A stretch of DNA of 64,000 nt from Mesostigma viride (lineage: Eukaryota > Streptophyta > Mesostigmatophyceae > Mesostigmatales > Mesostigmataceae), in NCBI GenBank assembly GCA_009746045.1, contig RPFO01000213.1, positions 6,274,342 to 6,338,341 on the forward strand. Reading direction: 5' to 3'. This document shows positions 1-11,458 of this stretch, piece after piece. A model generated the notes under the pieces. It did not search any database, was not told the DNA's origin, and saw only the letters and a list, made by a program, of their open reading frames with translations. A program made the translations under genes and the position numbers. Each line of letters begins with the position of its first letter. Within the stretch, counting starts at the first letter, position 1.

Positions 1-180
1 ACGGACGGACGGACGGACGGACGGACGGACGGACGGACGGACGGACGGACGGACGGACGGACGGACGGACGGACGGACGGACGGACGGACGGACGGACGG
101 ACGGACGGACGGACGGACGGACGGACGGACGGACGGACGGACGGACGGACGGACGGACGGACGGACGGACGGACGGACGG
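1..180. repeat. (ACGG)n tetranucleotide array
   Basis: About 45 perfect head-to-tail ACGG units start exactly at the window edge, so the array probably extends left. It lies in the intron that follows aldo/keto reductase exon 7. Confidence 0.95.
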
Positions 181-200
181 AAAGACAGACAGACAGACAC

Positions 201-287
<87 letters not shown>

Positions 288-296
288 GGCAGATAG
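181..296. repeat. (ACAG)n tetranucleotide array
   Basis: About 27 units of a GACA/ACAG tetramer follow the ACGG array directly, with a few substitutions at each end. The two arrays differ by single-base changes and probably arose from one another. Confidence 0.9.
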
Positions 297-446
297 GCAG
301 ATCGCTATCGCAAACTCTAACTGGAGGTCAGCATCCATACGGGCATCGAATTCACTGCATACAACCGAGTCTGACGGTGTACGAGGCGATAACACGTTTC
401 TCACGCGTGTGTGCGAGCAAAATATGGCACCAAAACATGTTGAAAA

Positions 447-597
447 AACTCCCCTCCCCTCCCCTCCCCTCCCTCCTCCCCTCCCCTCCCTCCCCTCCCC
501 TCCCCTCCCTCCCCTCCCCTCCCTCCCCTCCCCTCCCCTCCCCTCCCTCCCCTCCCCTCCCCTCCCCTCCCCTCCCCTCCCCTCCCCTCCCCTTCCT
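447..597. repeat. CCCCT pentamer array
   Basis: A CT-only stretch of CCCCT units with occasional CCT interruptions, in the same intron. Its two strands give proline/serine-rich or glycine/arginine-rich open frames that are artefacts. Confidence 0.9.
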
Positions 598-676
598 ACC
601 CTCACCCCTCACGTGCGCGGGCATCCTGCACATATCCGTCCTCAGCGAACACACTAGTTTAATCCCAGCGCCTCAC

Positions 677-3600
677 CTGCGCGGGCGTCTTGCCGCCATG
701 CGCCGCCCCGATGCTCCTCAACTTGGCCAGCACTGGGTCCACCAGGCGCAGCCGGTCCTCCGTGAACACACTCGAGCGGGGGCCCACGGGCTTAACGCTG
801 CCGTCCGCAAACTTCCCCGTGAGCAGCCCCTGCGCGAGGGGGCTGTAGGCCATCAACGTCACACCCAGGTCCTGGCAGGCGTCGGCCACACCGTTGGTCT
901 CCGGGCGCCGGTAGAGCAGGGAGTACTGGACCTGTGGGAGTAAAAATACAATGAAATGGAAGAGTGGGTGGGTGGGTGGATGGGTGGGTGGGTGGGTGGG
1001 TGGGTGGGTGGGTGGGTGGGTGGGTGGGTGGGTGGGTGGGTGGGTGGGTGGGTGGGTGGGTGGGTGGGTGGGTGGGTGGGTGGGTGGGTGGGTGGGTGGG
1101 TGGGTGGGGTGGAAGAGTGTGGCTGGAATAGGGGCCAAGAAATGACAGGGGGGAGAGGAGGAGGGAAAGAGAAACGGGCCGGATTTTGCCCAGGGATAAG
1201 TTGGTGGCCGGTGGCAAAAGGGCCAGGGTACATACCCAGAGTGTGGCGGTGTAAGGGTGGGGGGCATGTCGCGAACTGCAGATCATAAAAACCGCTTAGT
1301 ACTCTGCTAAGGGCATATGAGTGAGCAGCCAGTGGTTAGAAAGATCAAGAATCGACAGGCCGGAGCAGCAGCAGCGGCATACAAGGATTTCGAGCAGAGA
1401 TGGAACACAGTATGGAAGGAAAAAGAGTATGCTACTGATAAAGAAGTCCAACAATAATACAAGTCCGTGCAAATTATGTACTTCTAAAATGACAATAATA
1501 ATACACTGTCCGCCAGGCAACAGGAGACATCCAGTGTTCATGATCCATCGTTGAATAGGCAACAGAAGACATCCAGTGTTCATGACCCATGCTTGAATAG
1601 GAAACAGAAGACATCCAGTGTTCATGATCCATCGTTGAATAGGCAACAGAAGACATCCAGTGTTCATGACCCATGCTTGAATAGGAAACAGAAGACATCC
1701 AGTGTTCATGATCCATCGTTGAATAGGCAACAGAAGACATCCAGTGTTCATGACCCATGCTTGAATAGGCAACAGGAGACATCCAGTGTTCATGATCCAT
1801 CGTTGAATAGGCAACAGAAGACATCCAGTGTTCATGACCCATGCTTGAATAGGAAACAGAAGACATCCAGTGTTCATGATCCATCGTTGAATAGGCAACA
1901 GAAGACATCCAGTGTTCATGATCCATGCTTGAATAGGCAACATGCAGATCCATCCATGTTACATCACGGTTGATAGCCAGGTACTTGCTTGCCAACATTT
2001 GTAAGGGCTGCAGACGGCCGAAGCGCCTCATGCCTCGGTCCCCAAACATACCACTAAGCAAACTGACCCTGTCCCCAAGATCAGCATTAAACACTAGAGC
2101 ATTTGTGGAACGAACCGACACCCTCTTCGCATAGGAGCGACGTGAGCCTCCGCAAGCTGAACACCGATCTGCGCAAAATGTATTTCTTAAAATAAGAATA
2201 CAGCTGCTGACGCTAATCAAGTAAACAAATTACAGGCCGCATAAACAGCAGCATATTATCACCTACTACACGGTTCGACCCCAAGCACTACCAGCAGCCA
2301 TACATCAGTATGAAGTGCTTCCACAAAGACCCTGCAAGCAGCTGATCCTACCTGGTTGCATGCCAGCACCACCCCCTTGTCAGCCAGGAACTTGTGCGCG
2401 TCTCGCAACCGGTTGGCATTGAAGTTGGATACGCCCACCGCCTTGGCCAGCCCCAGCCGGTGGCAGTCCACCAGACCCTGGCACGTGGCACACGGTGACC
2501 GTTTCCGCGATGAGGATGCGATGAAAGAGATGAGGATGCGATGAAAGAGATGCAGGAGATAGATTATTAAAAAACAATATTTAGCAAATAACCATTAGGC
2601 TGAGTGGCGTGACTGGGGCCTGGGAGCAAAAAAAAAAATACAAGGCAGCGCGAGGATACTCATATACATTTCATGCAGTCTAGGCCGTTCACTCATGTGC
2701 CCACGTTGGGAGGTCATGGAGTACAAACTACGTCAACTTGGGGTAAACTATTTCAACTGTTAAGTAAAATAATTACAACCATATGATTACAGCATGATGC
2801 CCGGACAAACTCCCCCTACACAAGCGTCATCCCTATACAACCTCCCCCTGATAAATCTCCCCACACAATTCTCTGCATGTGTCCAGGCGGCAGCAAACCC
2901 AATGCCCACTATGCTGCAACCCACCATGACAGGTCCATTTAGTAAACAAACCACTTGACAGTATTATGCCACAGAAGGGCATGGCAAAATGCCATCAGTA
3001 ACGAAACGAACTGCGATATTTGTACCAAAACAAGTCAGCAATATGCGTAACAAATAGTACCATAAGTAGTATTAGCACTAAAACTAACAGCAACATTCAT
3101 GCCTACAGCCATAGGGAAAGTTTAGATAACAATCAAATATCAGTACTCCCTTTTCAAAGTCCTACTTAGGTGAGCGAATCAGGCCATAATTATGCCATAT
3201 TAGGCCATTCGTCCTCTACTTTAGACTATTGACTGAAGTATTCCTCCCTATTCCTCACTCAAAGGTCACGGAGCACTATAACATACTGGGACGTCTTATT
3301 CGGTGGACCAACCCATCAAACAACCCATGCCTTCACTGGCAGGTCACGGAGCATATTAACTGGTTGTGATGCCCCTTCATCCAGCCCCCTTCAACAAATC
3401 TGTTCATGGACTGCAGAGCCAGCAACAGCGACAGCTCCCCAAGTAGTCATGATGCTGGGCCCAAGCCCAAAACGATGGACTCAAAAGATGAGGACTGCGC
3501 CGAACATGCACAAGACAAAAACACGGATGAAAGAAGAGAACATGCGGACTCAAGAACGTATGGGGAACGCCGCAGCTGCTCCGGAGTGAGGGAGCGCAGC

Positions 3601-6600
3601 GCCTCACCTGCAGGTAGGCCTTGTTGGGGCCCATCCCGAGAACCTCCAGCCCTGGCCAGTGGATCATGTACAGGTCTGACGTGCAGGGAGGGGCACAAGG
3701 CCGTGGATGAGGGGTGAGTGGAGACGGTAAGGAGGGAGGGCCCAAAGGTGCATGACAATAAGCGGTTAAGAGGCAGCGAACAGAGAGCGAGCCCACGGAG
3801 ACACCCGAGCAACGAAACTCGTAAGTTGTGAGATGTTTTTTTTCCGGGCATGCGCACAAACATGTATCACCCCTCCCAGTTCACACACAACACTTCAAGG
3901 CGTTGGAGCCCACTCACCCACACCTCTCCCACTTCATGCAGGACACACACAATTTTAACCACCTTCATGGTGTTAAGAGCCCACTCACCCACACTCTCCC
4001 GCTTCATGCGCGCCAAGCTGGCCCGCAGCGCGTCCACGACAGACCCGCTGCTCGTGCGCCAGGGCAGCGGCGCAAACTTGGTGGCGACCGTGATCTCGTT
4101 TAGTGCGCCGCGCTCAAACCTGGGGGGAGAAGAAGGGAGGGGGGGAGGGGGGAAGACGGGGGGAGGGGGCAGACAGCAGCCGCGTGGTGAGAAACCGACC
4201 ACCAGGTACGGCAGAGGGCAGACGGCATACCAGAGACTGCATATTGCACACCGCAGAGGGCGGAGGGCAGAGGGCAGATGGCAGAGGGCAGAGGGCAGAT
4301 GGCAGATGGCAGATGGCAGATGGCAGATGGCAGATGGCAGATGGCAGATGGCAGATGGCAGAGGGCAGACGGCAGAGTGCAGACGGGAGAGGGCAGACGG
4401 CAGAGTGTGGCCAGCAGAGTGCAGACGGGAGATTGGAGACGACAGACAGCAGCACCCACATGGTGAAAGACCCCCACCACACCAGCAAAAAAAATTGGAA
4501 ACATGCGGCGTGGGTTGTGCGCACCCGCATGCATGATGAACCATCAACTGCACACAGAAATGCTCAGAAATGGCACATGCATGGCTTAACACCCTAGCCT
4601 CTTTACAGTACAACCCCATCCGAACCAGGCATGCATACGCCAGATCCACACAAACCTGAAACCCTGATCTGTACCCTGGACCAAACTGAAGTGGGATGCC
4701 AGCACATAATAATGTACTGTCAGATACCAGCACACACTGTAATGCAGGACGCAGGCATTGTGATCAGGGATGCCAGCACTTACTCTCCCACCAGCTGCTC
4801 CGACACGCCGAGCCCATATACTTCGGCCGTGTCCACAAACGTCAGCCCGCCCTGCATCCATTACACGCGTACGAGAGCATCAAGGGGAGACATGAAACTT
4901 TTACAGTAGCATAAAAAAATTTAAATTTTTACCACAAATATGTAATTTAAACATTTAACTTTTACAAGAGCATCACGGGGAGACAAGGCCAGCAGCAAGC
5001 AGTCGGGTAGGTGGTATACTGCCCTCTACCTGTGGCCAAGCTGTACAATCACATACAGGCGAGGCGCACCCAACAGCAACGACTGCCGATCATGCGGTTC
5101 GCTACCTAATTGAATTTTCCCCACACTCGTACGCCAAAGAGCACAAGCCCAATCAGGCCCTACACCGCCCAAGACAAGAACATGAATTGGTTGCTAGTTA
5201 TTTGTTACTCGCTCGCCTACTACTGCACGTGTAGGTGCTGCGTGCTCACTCACTTTTGCTTGCGTGGCGAAGGGTCAACGTGCGCATCCACCAAGCAAGC
5301 TGCTGCGCAGTCATCAAGCAAGCTGCTGCTGCTGCGTGGCCACCAAGCAAGCTAGCGCGCAGTTACACAGCAAGCCGGTCTAGCAGCGCGTGAAAGACAG
5401 GCAGGTGTGGCCAGTGGCTACGCGACCATCTCTCCCTCTGATGCCCTTCTCCGTTCTTCTCCCCCCATGAGGTGGCTACGCCAGTAAGTAACTTGGTAAC
5501 TTGTTCCACTGTGGTTGTGGCACTTGGGCCCCCTTGCCCCTTGCACCTCCTTTACCCCCGTTCGCCCATCGCCCCTTGCATTGGGACAACTACTCCCCCA
5601 TGCGACGGCCCCAATCCATCACGTCGCGTTGTTGCATCGATGCATCGATGCATCGATGCATTCCGCCATGGGTCGGCCTGATTGGTCCTTAGATTCAGCG
5701 CAAAAGGATGGTTGGAAAACTCCCTGATAGACTTTTGCAGCGTGAAGCAGCATGCCAGGCAACATTCCGTTACTGAGTAGGCACCAATGGGCTCGGATGA
5801 TGATATCAGTACATATCATGACAGCGGGTCCTGGTCATGCTTCTGGGAGACCGTATAAGACACCAACGCAAGATTTCAAATCTGTAGTCAACAGCTTCCT
5901 GAGAGAATGTAGAACACATGCACTTGGCGCATAAATATCCACACGCTAGCTTGAACCTACCAGAAAGTTCGTTGGGAGGCACAGACCACCGCGCGATGGG
6001 TTGGGAGGCAGTGATCGCGGCATGGCATACCGCCGCATACCCCAGCATGAATACTACCTTGTGGAACCGCATGCCTACCTTGTTGGCGGCGTTGAATGCC
6101 TGCCGCACGTCGTCCTCTCCGTAACCGGAACCAAACCCCCAGAAGAACTTGTCGCCCCAAGCCCAAGCACCCACCCCGACGGGGCTAACCCTGACGCCAG
6201 ACTTTCCCAGTTCGACAGTTTCCCCTGAATCCATGCGACACATGCAAGCATCGAGAAAAGAACTTAGCACGCATAAACACTGACCAAGGCTCCCTGATCT
6301 CAACTGTTAATTGCATCAGCGCGCAATTCGACGAAGGCAAAGCCAACGCCCTTACAATCGACTTTGGCGTCCACGAATTTTTCCACCTTAGTCTCCACAA
6401 CATCGCCGGTGTTGCCAACGTCGGCTGTTGAGGACGCCTTCACAACAAGCCCAGCACGTCCCTTGACTGCTGGGGTAGAGCTAACGGGGATATAACCCCC
6501 GTGTCGGGCACGGCTGATCCTAGAACTTCCCCACAGCGTGCTTTGAAGAACGCGTTGCTGCGCCGGTCTAGGTACAGCGCACGCTTTCTTTGCGTTTGTG

Positions 6601-6647
6601 GGCGTCGCCGTCGAGCATAGAGCGATGTTGCCAGCAACCACGGCCAT
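677..6647 (-). CDS. Plastid-targeted aldo/keto reductase (3' end off the window)
   Basis: Exons, in order: 6356-6647, 6079-6224, 4784-4851, 3989-4119, 3608-3675, 2352-2477, 677-931. All junctions are GT-AG and keep frame, giving 362 codons so far. The first ~75 residues are rich in Ala, Ser, Thr and Arg, like a chloroplast transit peptide. The AKR barrel follows. The catalytic tetrad is visible: Asp and Tyr in FVDTAEVYG (exon 3), Lys in ATKFAPLPWR (exon 4), His in YMIHWPG (exon 5). GVSNF (exon 6) and AYSPLAQG (exon 7) are family signatures. The arrangement matches plant plastid NADPH-linked oxidoreductases of the At1g06690 type. The NADPH-binding C-terminal part is missing because the gene runs past position 1. 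The substrate cannot be told. It is divergent from the DUF1499 gene. Confidence 0.93.
966..1107. repeat. (GGGT)n array in AKR intron 6
   Basis: About 35 GGGT units, G-rich on the plus strand (the template strand of the AKR gene). Such runs can form G-quadruplexes in principle. The unit is not the plant TTTAGGG telomere repeat. Confidence 0.95.
1515..1940. repeat. 42-bp minisatellite, ten copies, alternating variants
   Basis: Ten 42-bp units containing ACATCCAGTGTTCATGA. Two sub-variants mostly alternate (GATCCATCGTTGAAT and GACCCATGCTTGAAT), so the true higher-order unit is about 84 bp. Since 42 is divisible by three it is open in several frames, but it lies within AKR intron 6 and is not taken as coding. 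Confidence 0.95.
2478..3607. other. AKR intron 5, no gene seen
   Basis: 1.1 kb of unremarkable, fairly AT-rich intron. It holds relics of the dispersed motif GTTGGGAGGTCATGGAG (2,705-2,721) and GGTCACGGAGCA (3,264-3,275 and 3,342-3,353) that recurs elsewhere in the window. Confidence 0.6.
3904..3943 (-). repeat. Decayed copy of AKR exon 4 end and splice donor
   Basis: The 35 bases from 3,906 (GCCCACTCACCCACACC and following) repeat the exon 4 end and donor at 3,979-4,010 with few changes, about 72 bases further into the intron. Confidence 0.7.
4257..4440. repeat. GGCAGAT/GGCAGAG heptamer array
   Basis: More than 20 heptamers of GGCAGAT and GGCAGAG in AKR intron 3, grading into diverged units at both ends. 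Open in several frames but intronic. Confidence 0.9.
5632..5662. repeat. TGCATCGA palindromic octamers
   Basis: Four tandem TGCATCGA units in AKR intron 2. The run is partly self-complementary (TCGA, ATGCAT). Confidence 0.85.
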
Positions 6648-7204
6648 GGTGGGGACGCGACTGAAAAATCTGCGTTAAGTCAGCTTACACGATAAAACCT
6701 CACAGCCTGACCTGCGGCTCGTGCAACGTTAACAACAGTGGGCCGCTGTGGCGAACAAAAATTCGGGGATTTCCGGTGTTCGGTTCGGTGGAAGGTGCAA
6801 GCCACGGGCTTTGCTGGACTGCTGTATCCTTCGTCCAAGTGGCGATGGTCAAGTTCTGTAAACGTGGCAACAGCCCTTGCCGCCAGCGTAACTGCGTGAG
6901 TGACCGTTTTGCTCCGTTTTGAGGCAGAGAGTCGATCCTCTTTCCTGCAGGCTGCCGACTGCCAAGTGCCAGGTAAGCAAAAATTAGTGTTGTTTGTGTG
7001 AGGACTCATGAGGGGAGAAGCCTGTGCTCTGTGAGTGCGTGGGCAGTTCGCATGTGCCACGTCGCGCTGGCAGCTGGGCCATCAGCCATCGTTATCGTTA
7101 CATTATGGCAAATTTTAGTTAAATGCATGCACGCCCAAGGCATTGAAGCGCAACCACGAACTTTCCACACACGCTTCGGGCCCAGCGCACATGCACGCGT
7201 GAGC
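6648..7204. promoter_or_regulatory. Head-to-head intergenic region (AKR / DUF1499)
   Basis: 557 bases separate the two divergent start codons. It is the only place for both promoters, so a bidirectional promoter is inferred. No clear TATA element was identified. Open frames here on either strand lack recognisable features. Confidence 0.5.
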
Positions 7205-8753
7205 ATGCAGGTTTGTTCGACTTCGGTAAGCAAGACAGTCACTTTCAGACCATCGCCAGCAGTGAGCTCGGCGAAGCCTTCGGCAGCTAGGCGGTCTGCT
7301 GGAAATTCTGCGGATAAGAAGCCGTTTGCACTTACTAAATTTGTGCCAAAACAGTCAACTGCCGTCGGCCATAAGCTTGTGACAATGGCCAGGATTGCTT
7401 CTCCCGAGGAGCGCGCCCAAGGCAAGCTTGCCCCTCCGCCTTCAAGCCCCAACTGCGTTAGTTCGCAGGCATCTCCGAGCGATTCGCAGCATTATATGGA
7501 TCCGCTTACGTACAGCGGATCCGTCGACGAGGCGAGGAAAACGCTTGAGATGGTTATCAATGGGTTGCCCCGCACCCAGATTGTAGTGAGCGAGGGCAAC
7601 TACCTGCACGCTGTGTTCACGACCCGTCTCATGAGATACAAGGACGACGTCGAGTTCATCTTTGGACCCAACGGTCGTTTGGACTTCTCGAGCCGGAGCA
7701 GGGTCGGATACGGAGGTAACGTGCCGCAGCACTGTTTCTCAGCTTCAATTATATATTCTCGCTGTTTCTCAGCTTCAAGTGTATATTGTCATAGTTTCTC
7801 TTGGCGCAACTGTTGATTTATCAGCAAGGTAGGCCACCCGGTTATGGATGGGTACGCGTGGCGTGGCATCCCTTAGTTTGGGTGGTGGCTTTGCCTTCGG
7901 GTGGAGGCTTTGCCTTCGGTGGGCGGTGGCTTTGCCTTCGGTGTAGACCGCGACTTACGGTACAGGCTGCTCTCAGGGGTAGTCATCTACGAGCTGTTGC
8001 TGGCGTGCTGCATGTTATATGGAAGTTGGCAAACAGGGAAAGCGGCGCTGTTATCACACTGTCTCACTTCTCAGATGATGTTAATCGATGACTTCGAGAA
8101 TAAGTTGCTTGTTCCAGAAAATAAAAATAAGATGTCGCATGAAAAGATTTTTCATGATTCGTGATCACTCTAGCTCATAGTATCCGTCATGGCTGTTTTG
8201 GGGAGCAGCCTAGCTGGCCACACACGTTCCCTCAAGCCACAGACGCTGTGCCCAATCCGCCAACCAGCTTCCAGATTTTCCTCGTCTTTGAGCCTGCAGT
8301 GCTTCCAAGGCAAAAGAATGGTTTGCGTGGCTAGACCACAAATCACTTCCAGGGAGCTGCTTCTTTCTTTTTGATGTCTATTTGGCTTCTCTGCGTGTTT
8401 GTCGGCATCCTTGTGTGCACTTTTATTCTTGTACGCCATAGCCATCACTGTTCTTTTTACACATTACCAATGTGGCTGGACTTGGCAGTGGTCCGCAGTC
8501 CTTTGAATTGAGGCATGTGTCAAGTAACCAATCCATGTCATAAACTATCGAGAGAATGGGCAACCCAGTTTGCATGCCTAGCTTATGGATGTCGGCCAGC
8601 TGCCTGATGCCTGCCATATATAGTGGTTGTTGCCCCTTCTGTCATCTTGATTTTGTTGGTCCATGCGCAGACATGGGCGCCAACCGGTCGCGCATGAATG
8701 AGATTAAGTCCAAGTGGCAGAGCGGCACGCGGGAGCTGCAGAAGCAAAGCTAG
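7205..8753 (+). CDS. DUF1499 family protein, probably plastid-targeted
   Basis: Exon 1 is 7205-7715 and exon 2 is 8671-8753, joined by a 955-base GT-AG intron in phase 1; the product is about 197 residues. The Met at 7205 is preferred because the next ~55 residues are rich in Ser, Ala, Lys and Arg with few acids, like a chloroplast transit peptide. An upstream in-frame Met at 6998 adds no such signal. The mature part carries DUF1499 hallmarks: YLHAVFTTRLMRYKDDVEF, then SSRSRVGYG, completed across the intron by DMGANRSRMN. Function of the family is unknown; plant and cyanobacterial members are common. The intron holds no gene. Confidence 0.88.
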
Positions 8754-9797
8754 ATAACATCCCATTCCTGAGAAGGCCCAACTCCATTGGATGGAGCCCA
8801 GTTGGCAATCAACAAAGGTTTTGCTGGTTGACCGATAGACCGGGATTCCGGGAAATGATTTTGGCCAATTTTGAGACCCCTAAACGTGGCCAAAAAAAAA
8901 AAAAAAAACCTCCAAAACCCCCCAGCCAAGATGCCAGATCTATTAAGTGAGATAACTACACTTCAAGAGCTTTTAGAATTCAAACAAGAGCTCAGAAAAT
9001 GGTTTTTGCATGATATCTATCAAAGAGACAACTCTATTGTCAAATTATAGGACAAAAGTGAAAAGACGATCATTTTCAGGCAAGCAAGAGCCCCTTGTAG
9101 AGTTACACCTACAGGGAGGGTCAGGAAGGTTCGTCAATATTGACATTGGACTTTGTTTATTCCATTTTTGTTTTGTTATTACTGTTACTCTTTACTTTTT
9201 GTTTATTTTATTTCTCTTTACTTAATTATTTATTATTATTATTATTATTTACATTTTCTTTTCTTTCTTTCTTCCTTTCTTTCTTTCTCTTTTTTCCTTT
9301 TCCCCTTACAGTATGTAGTTTCTTACTTTTTCCTTTTCGTGTATGTGTGAATGTGTTCTCTTTTTTCTTTCTTAGTTTTGTTTTGTTTTGTTTTTATCTA
9401 TAAACCTTTTCTATAAACCATCCGTCTCCTTCCATGCAGGTCTTCCTACAAATAGCCACGCAGCTCCCGCGGAACGCTTCGCGTCTTTCCTCTCAGACAA
9501 CTACCCTAGCCCTTCGATCCACGATGTCTATGGACATGCGTCCAGGCATATTTGTCTCACTTATACATCATGGATAGTGCCACCATGCTTTCCTTGGGTC
9601 AGACCGCATGCATGGATAGCCCAACTGACAAGTATAGTCACGAATGCAAAGCACGCCTTCCAGGGCTTGATTGCCGATTTAGGCAAGTCCACAGCACCAC
9701 CTAGCTAAACACCATGCACTGACTTCTCCACAATTTCAAGAGGGACTTCGTTATCACGTGTGTTGACAAGAGTGCCAACAACTTTGCTTTCATCTGT
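8754..9797. other. AT- and pyrimidine-rich intergenic stretch
   Basis: Includes a 17-base A run (8,892-8,908), a (TTA)n run (about 9,222-9,250) and a long T-rich tract to 9,415. The A run might be the tail of an old retro-insertion but no matching body was recognised. No convincing gene. Confidence 0.6.
9425..9565 (+). repeat. Dispersed repeat, copy A (inverted partner at 18.2 kb)
   Basis: About 130 bases beginning CCATGCAGGTCTTCCTACA. In one frame it reads HAGLPTNSHAAPA and then FLSDNYPSPS, and the reverse complement of 18,181-18,330 reads the related HAGLPTDSHVASA and FLSDDYSSP. It is either a relic of coding sequence or a dispersed element. No family recognised. Confidence 0.65.
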
Positions 9798-10649
9798 AAG
9801 AAGCATTATCTTAATTAATTAATTAAACTCGTGCTCCCGTTGGGGAGTCACGGAGCACCGAAGTGCTTTTAATCCCTGTGTGTGCACTACAGGAGAAAGG
9901 GCAGAGACCCCCAGTCTCCTTCATGCCAAAGGCATGCCACAGCTGCAATCGGGCGCGGCTAGCTAAAAGGACAGGCTAACGATCCGGCAAACTGTGGGTG
10001 CAATAAGACCCATGTGAGCATATCATAGCAAGGAGCGTGGGCAAGTAATCTGAACATAGCCAGGGCGTAGCATGGCTGTACTAGGACTAGGCTAAGGCTA
10101 TGGCTGGTTGTGTACCGTGCGTTGGCGGCACGTGACTAGGTGTGTTGGCACAGCTAGGCAACATTCTAGGCATGGCTGCCTTAGCGGCAGTGACGCCAAT
10201 GGTTACAAGCTAGGGCTATTGCTATTCTAGCCCGCTGGGGGCGTCCACATCTTGTGGTTGATCATCAGGTCCCCGCCCCTCCAGTACACCTTGGGCTTCT
10301 GGGGGTCCTGCTTATGGCGGAGGTATTCCGGCCACAGGTCGCGTCGCTGCTGTTGCTGAGCGGGGGTGAGGTCGTCATCCAGCGTCCAGGTGAGGTCGTG
10401 CAACCGCTTGCGACGAGAGAGGAACCGCTGCTTATCCTCAGGGGAGGGGAAGGTGAGTAGGACTGGTGGGGGGGCCGCCTTGTCCCGTGAGTGGGGAAGG
10501 CGGTGGCACCCACGCAGTTCTACCTCACCTACCAGGCCCATGAGGGTAAGAAGCTGGTTCTTGAGCTCGTCAGCAAGAGAGGTTGACGTCTCACCTGGCT
10601 TCTGGGGGAAGCGACGTAGCACCACTCGAGAAAGAAGAAGCATTATCTT
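9798..10649 (-). mobile_element. 5'-truncated non-LTR (L1-type) insertion with 15-bp target-site duplication
   Basis: The body, 9813-10634, is nearly identical to 11,459-12,287. It is flanked by a perfect direct repeat AAGAAGCATTATCTT at 9,798-9,812 and 10,635-10,649. Read on the minus strand it starts inside ORF1 and ends in a TTAATTAATTAA tail. A truncated 5' end, a simple-repeat 3' tail and a long target-site duplication are what target-primed reverse transcription leaves. Confidence 0.85.
10227..10634 (-). pseudogene. L1-type ORF1 protein, C-terminal half (5'-truncated copy)
   Basis: About 135 codons open to the stop at 10,227. The sequence carries LTPAQQQQRRDLWPEYLR and WRGGDLMIN, which resemble the C-terminal domain of L1 ORF1 RNA-binding chaperones. 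It continues from VVLRRFPQKPG, the same point where the longer copy at 12,246 is interrupted by a stop. It has no own start and is a dead fragment. Confidence 0.75.
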
Positions 10650-11458
10650 GATTGCTACTCTGCAGCACGAAATAGCGTCCAGCACCACCTTTGTTCCGGA
10701 TGCGCAGCTAAATCACCAACACCATCTCTGCTGCACATCGGGCTTGTCTTCAGACCCACAGCAAATCTGCAAGGGCTTTTTTGAAAAAGCAACGCCGTAA
10801 TACCCACACCACCACCTTCCCATATTTATACCTCACTCCAGATGAAGCTGCACAAAACCGATCCATGGCTTTGCGCACCTGGTCACAGGCATTGCTGCGT
10901 CACATTCTGCCCTGCACTTATGCCTTTATCCAAACTCATCGATCTGCCATGCTTTGAGTTCTCTCCTCCCCGAGGCCAATGCATTGTGGGTGTACGACTG
11001 TACGTGTTGGATTCTGATTTGGACATTGGCTGCTCCATTAATTTGAAAATTAAATTAAATTACCATAACATGACTCTGTTGGAAGATCATGTAGCACGTA
11101 TTCCATGGCTGGTGGGTGGGGGTGAACGGAGCCACGCCGAAAACCATAACCGGCTACGCTAACTCTAATCTAATACTACTATACCAATACCCGGCTAGCC
11201 ACTCTACCGCGCGAGGCGGGGATGAGCGGAGAGGAGGCGGGAGCCTGATCAGTGTGGGAACCCCCTTGAGAGTTGAGGGTTCTGTCTGCACAGCATTCAG
11301 CCAAAAGGGCTTTGAGGGAGCTGAAGGAAAACGACCTGGGGTTTGACGAATGGGAGCTCTCTGAGGGGCACGAGGAGGACGGGCATCAGAGTGAGGAGGA
11401 GCGCCAGCAAGGAATTTAGGACACTACCGTTTAACGTGGCCTGCCTCCTTAATTACAA
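10650..11458. other. Spacer between the two ORF1 copies
   Basis: The target sequence of the truncated insertion resumes here. At 11,080-11,102 lies a copy of the dispersed CTGTTGGAAGATCATGTAGCAC motif. No complete gene. Confidence 0.5.
11305..11419 (+). pseudogene. Short acidic coding relic
   Basis: One plus frame reads ALRELKENDLGFDEWELSE and goes on acidic to a TAG at 11,417-11,419. The composition looks like real protein, but no start, splice sites or family could be found. Confidence 0.3.

Noticed and set aside
966-1107. Telomere or interstitial telomere repeat
   Set aside because: The unit is GGGT, not TTTAGGG or another known green-lineage telomere repeat, and it is inside a gene.
3867-4733. 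288-codon minus frame with LPSAICH repeats
   Set aside because: Only the part at 3,989-4,119 is AKR exon 4; the rest reads through the GGCAGAT array in the intron.
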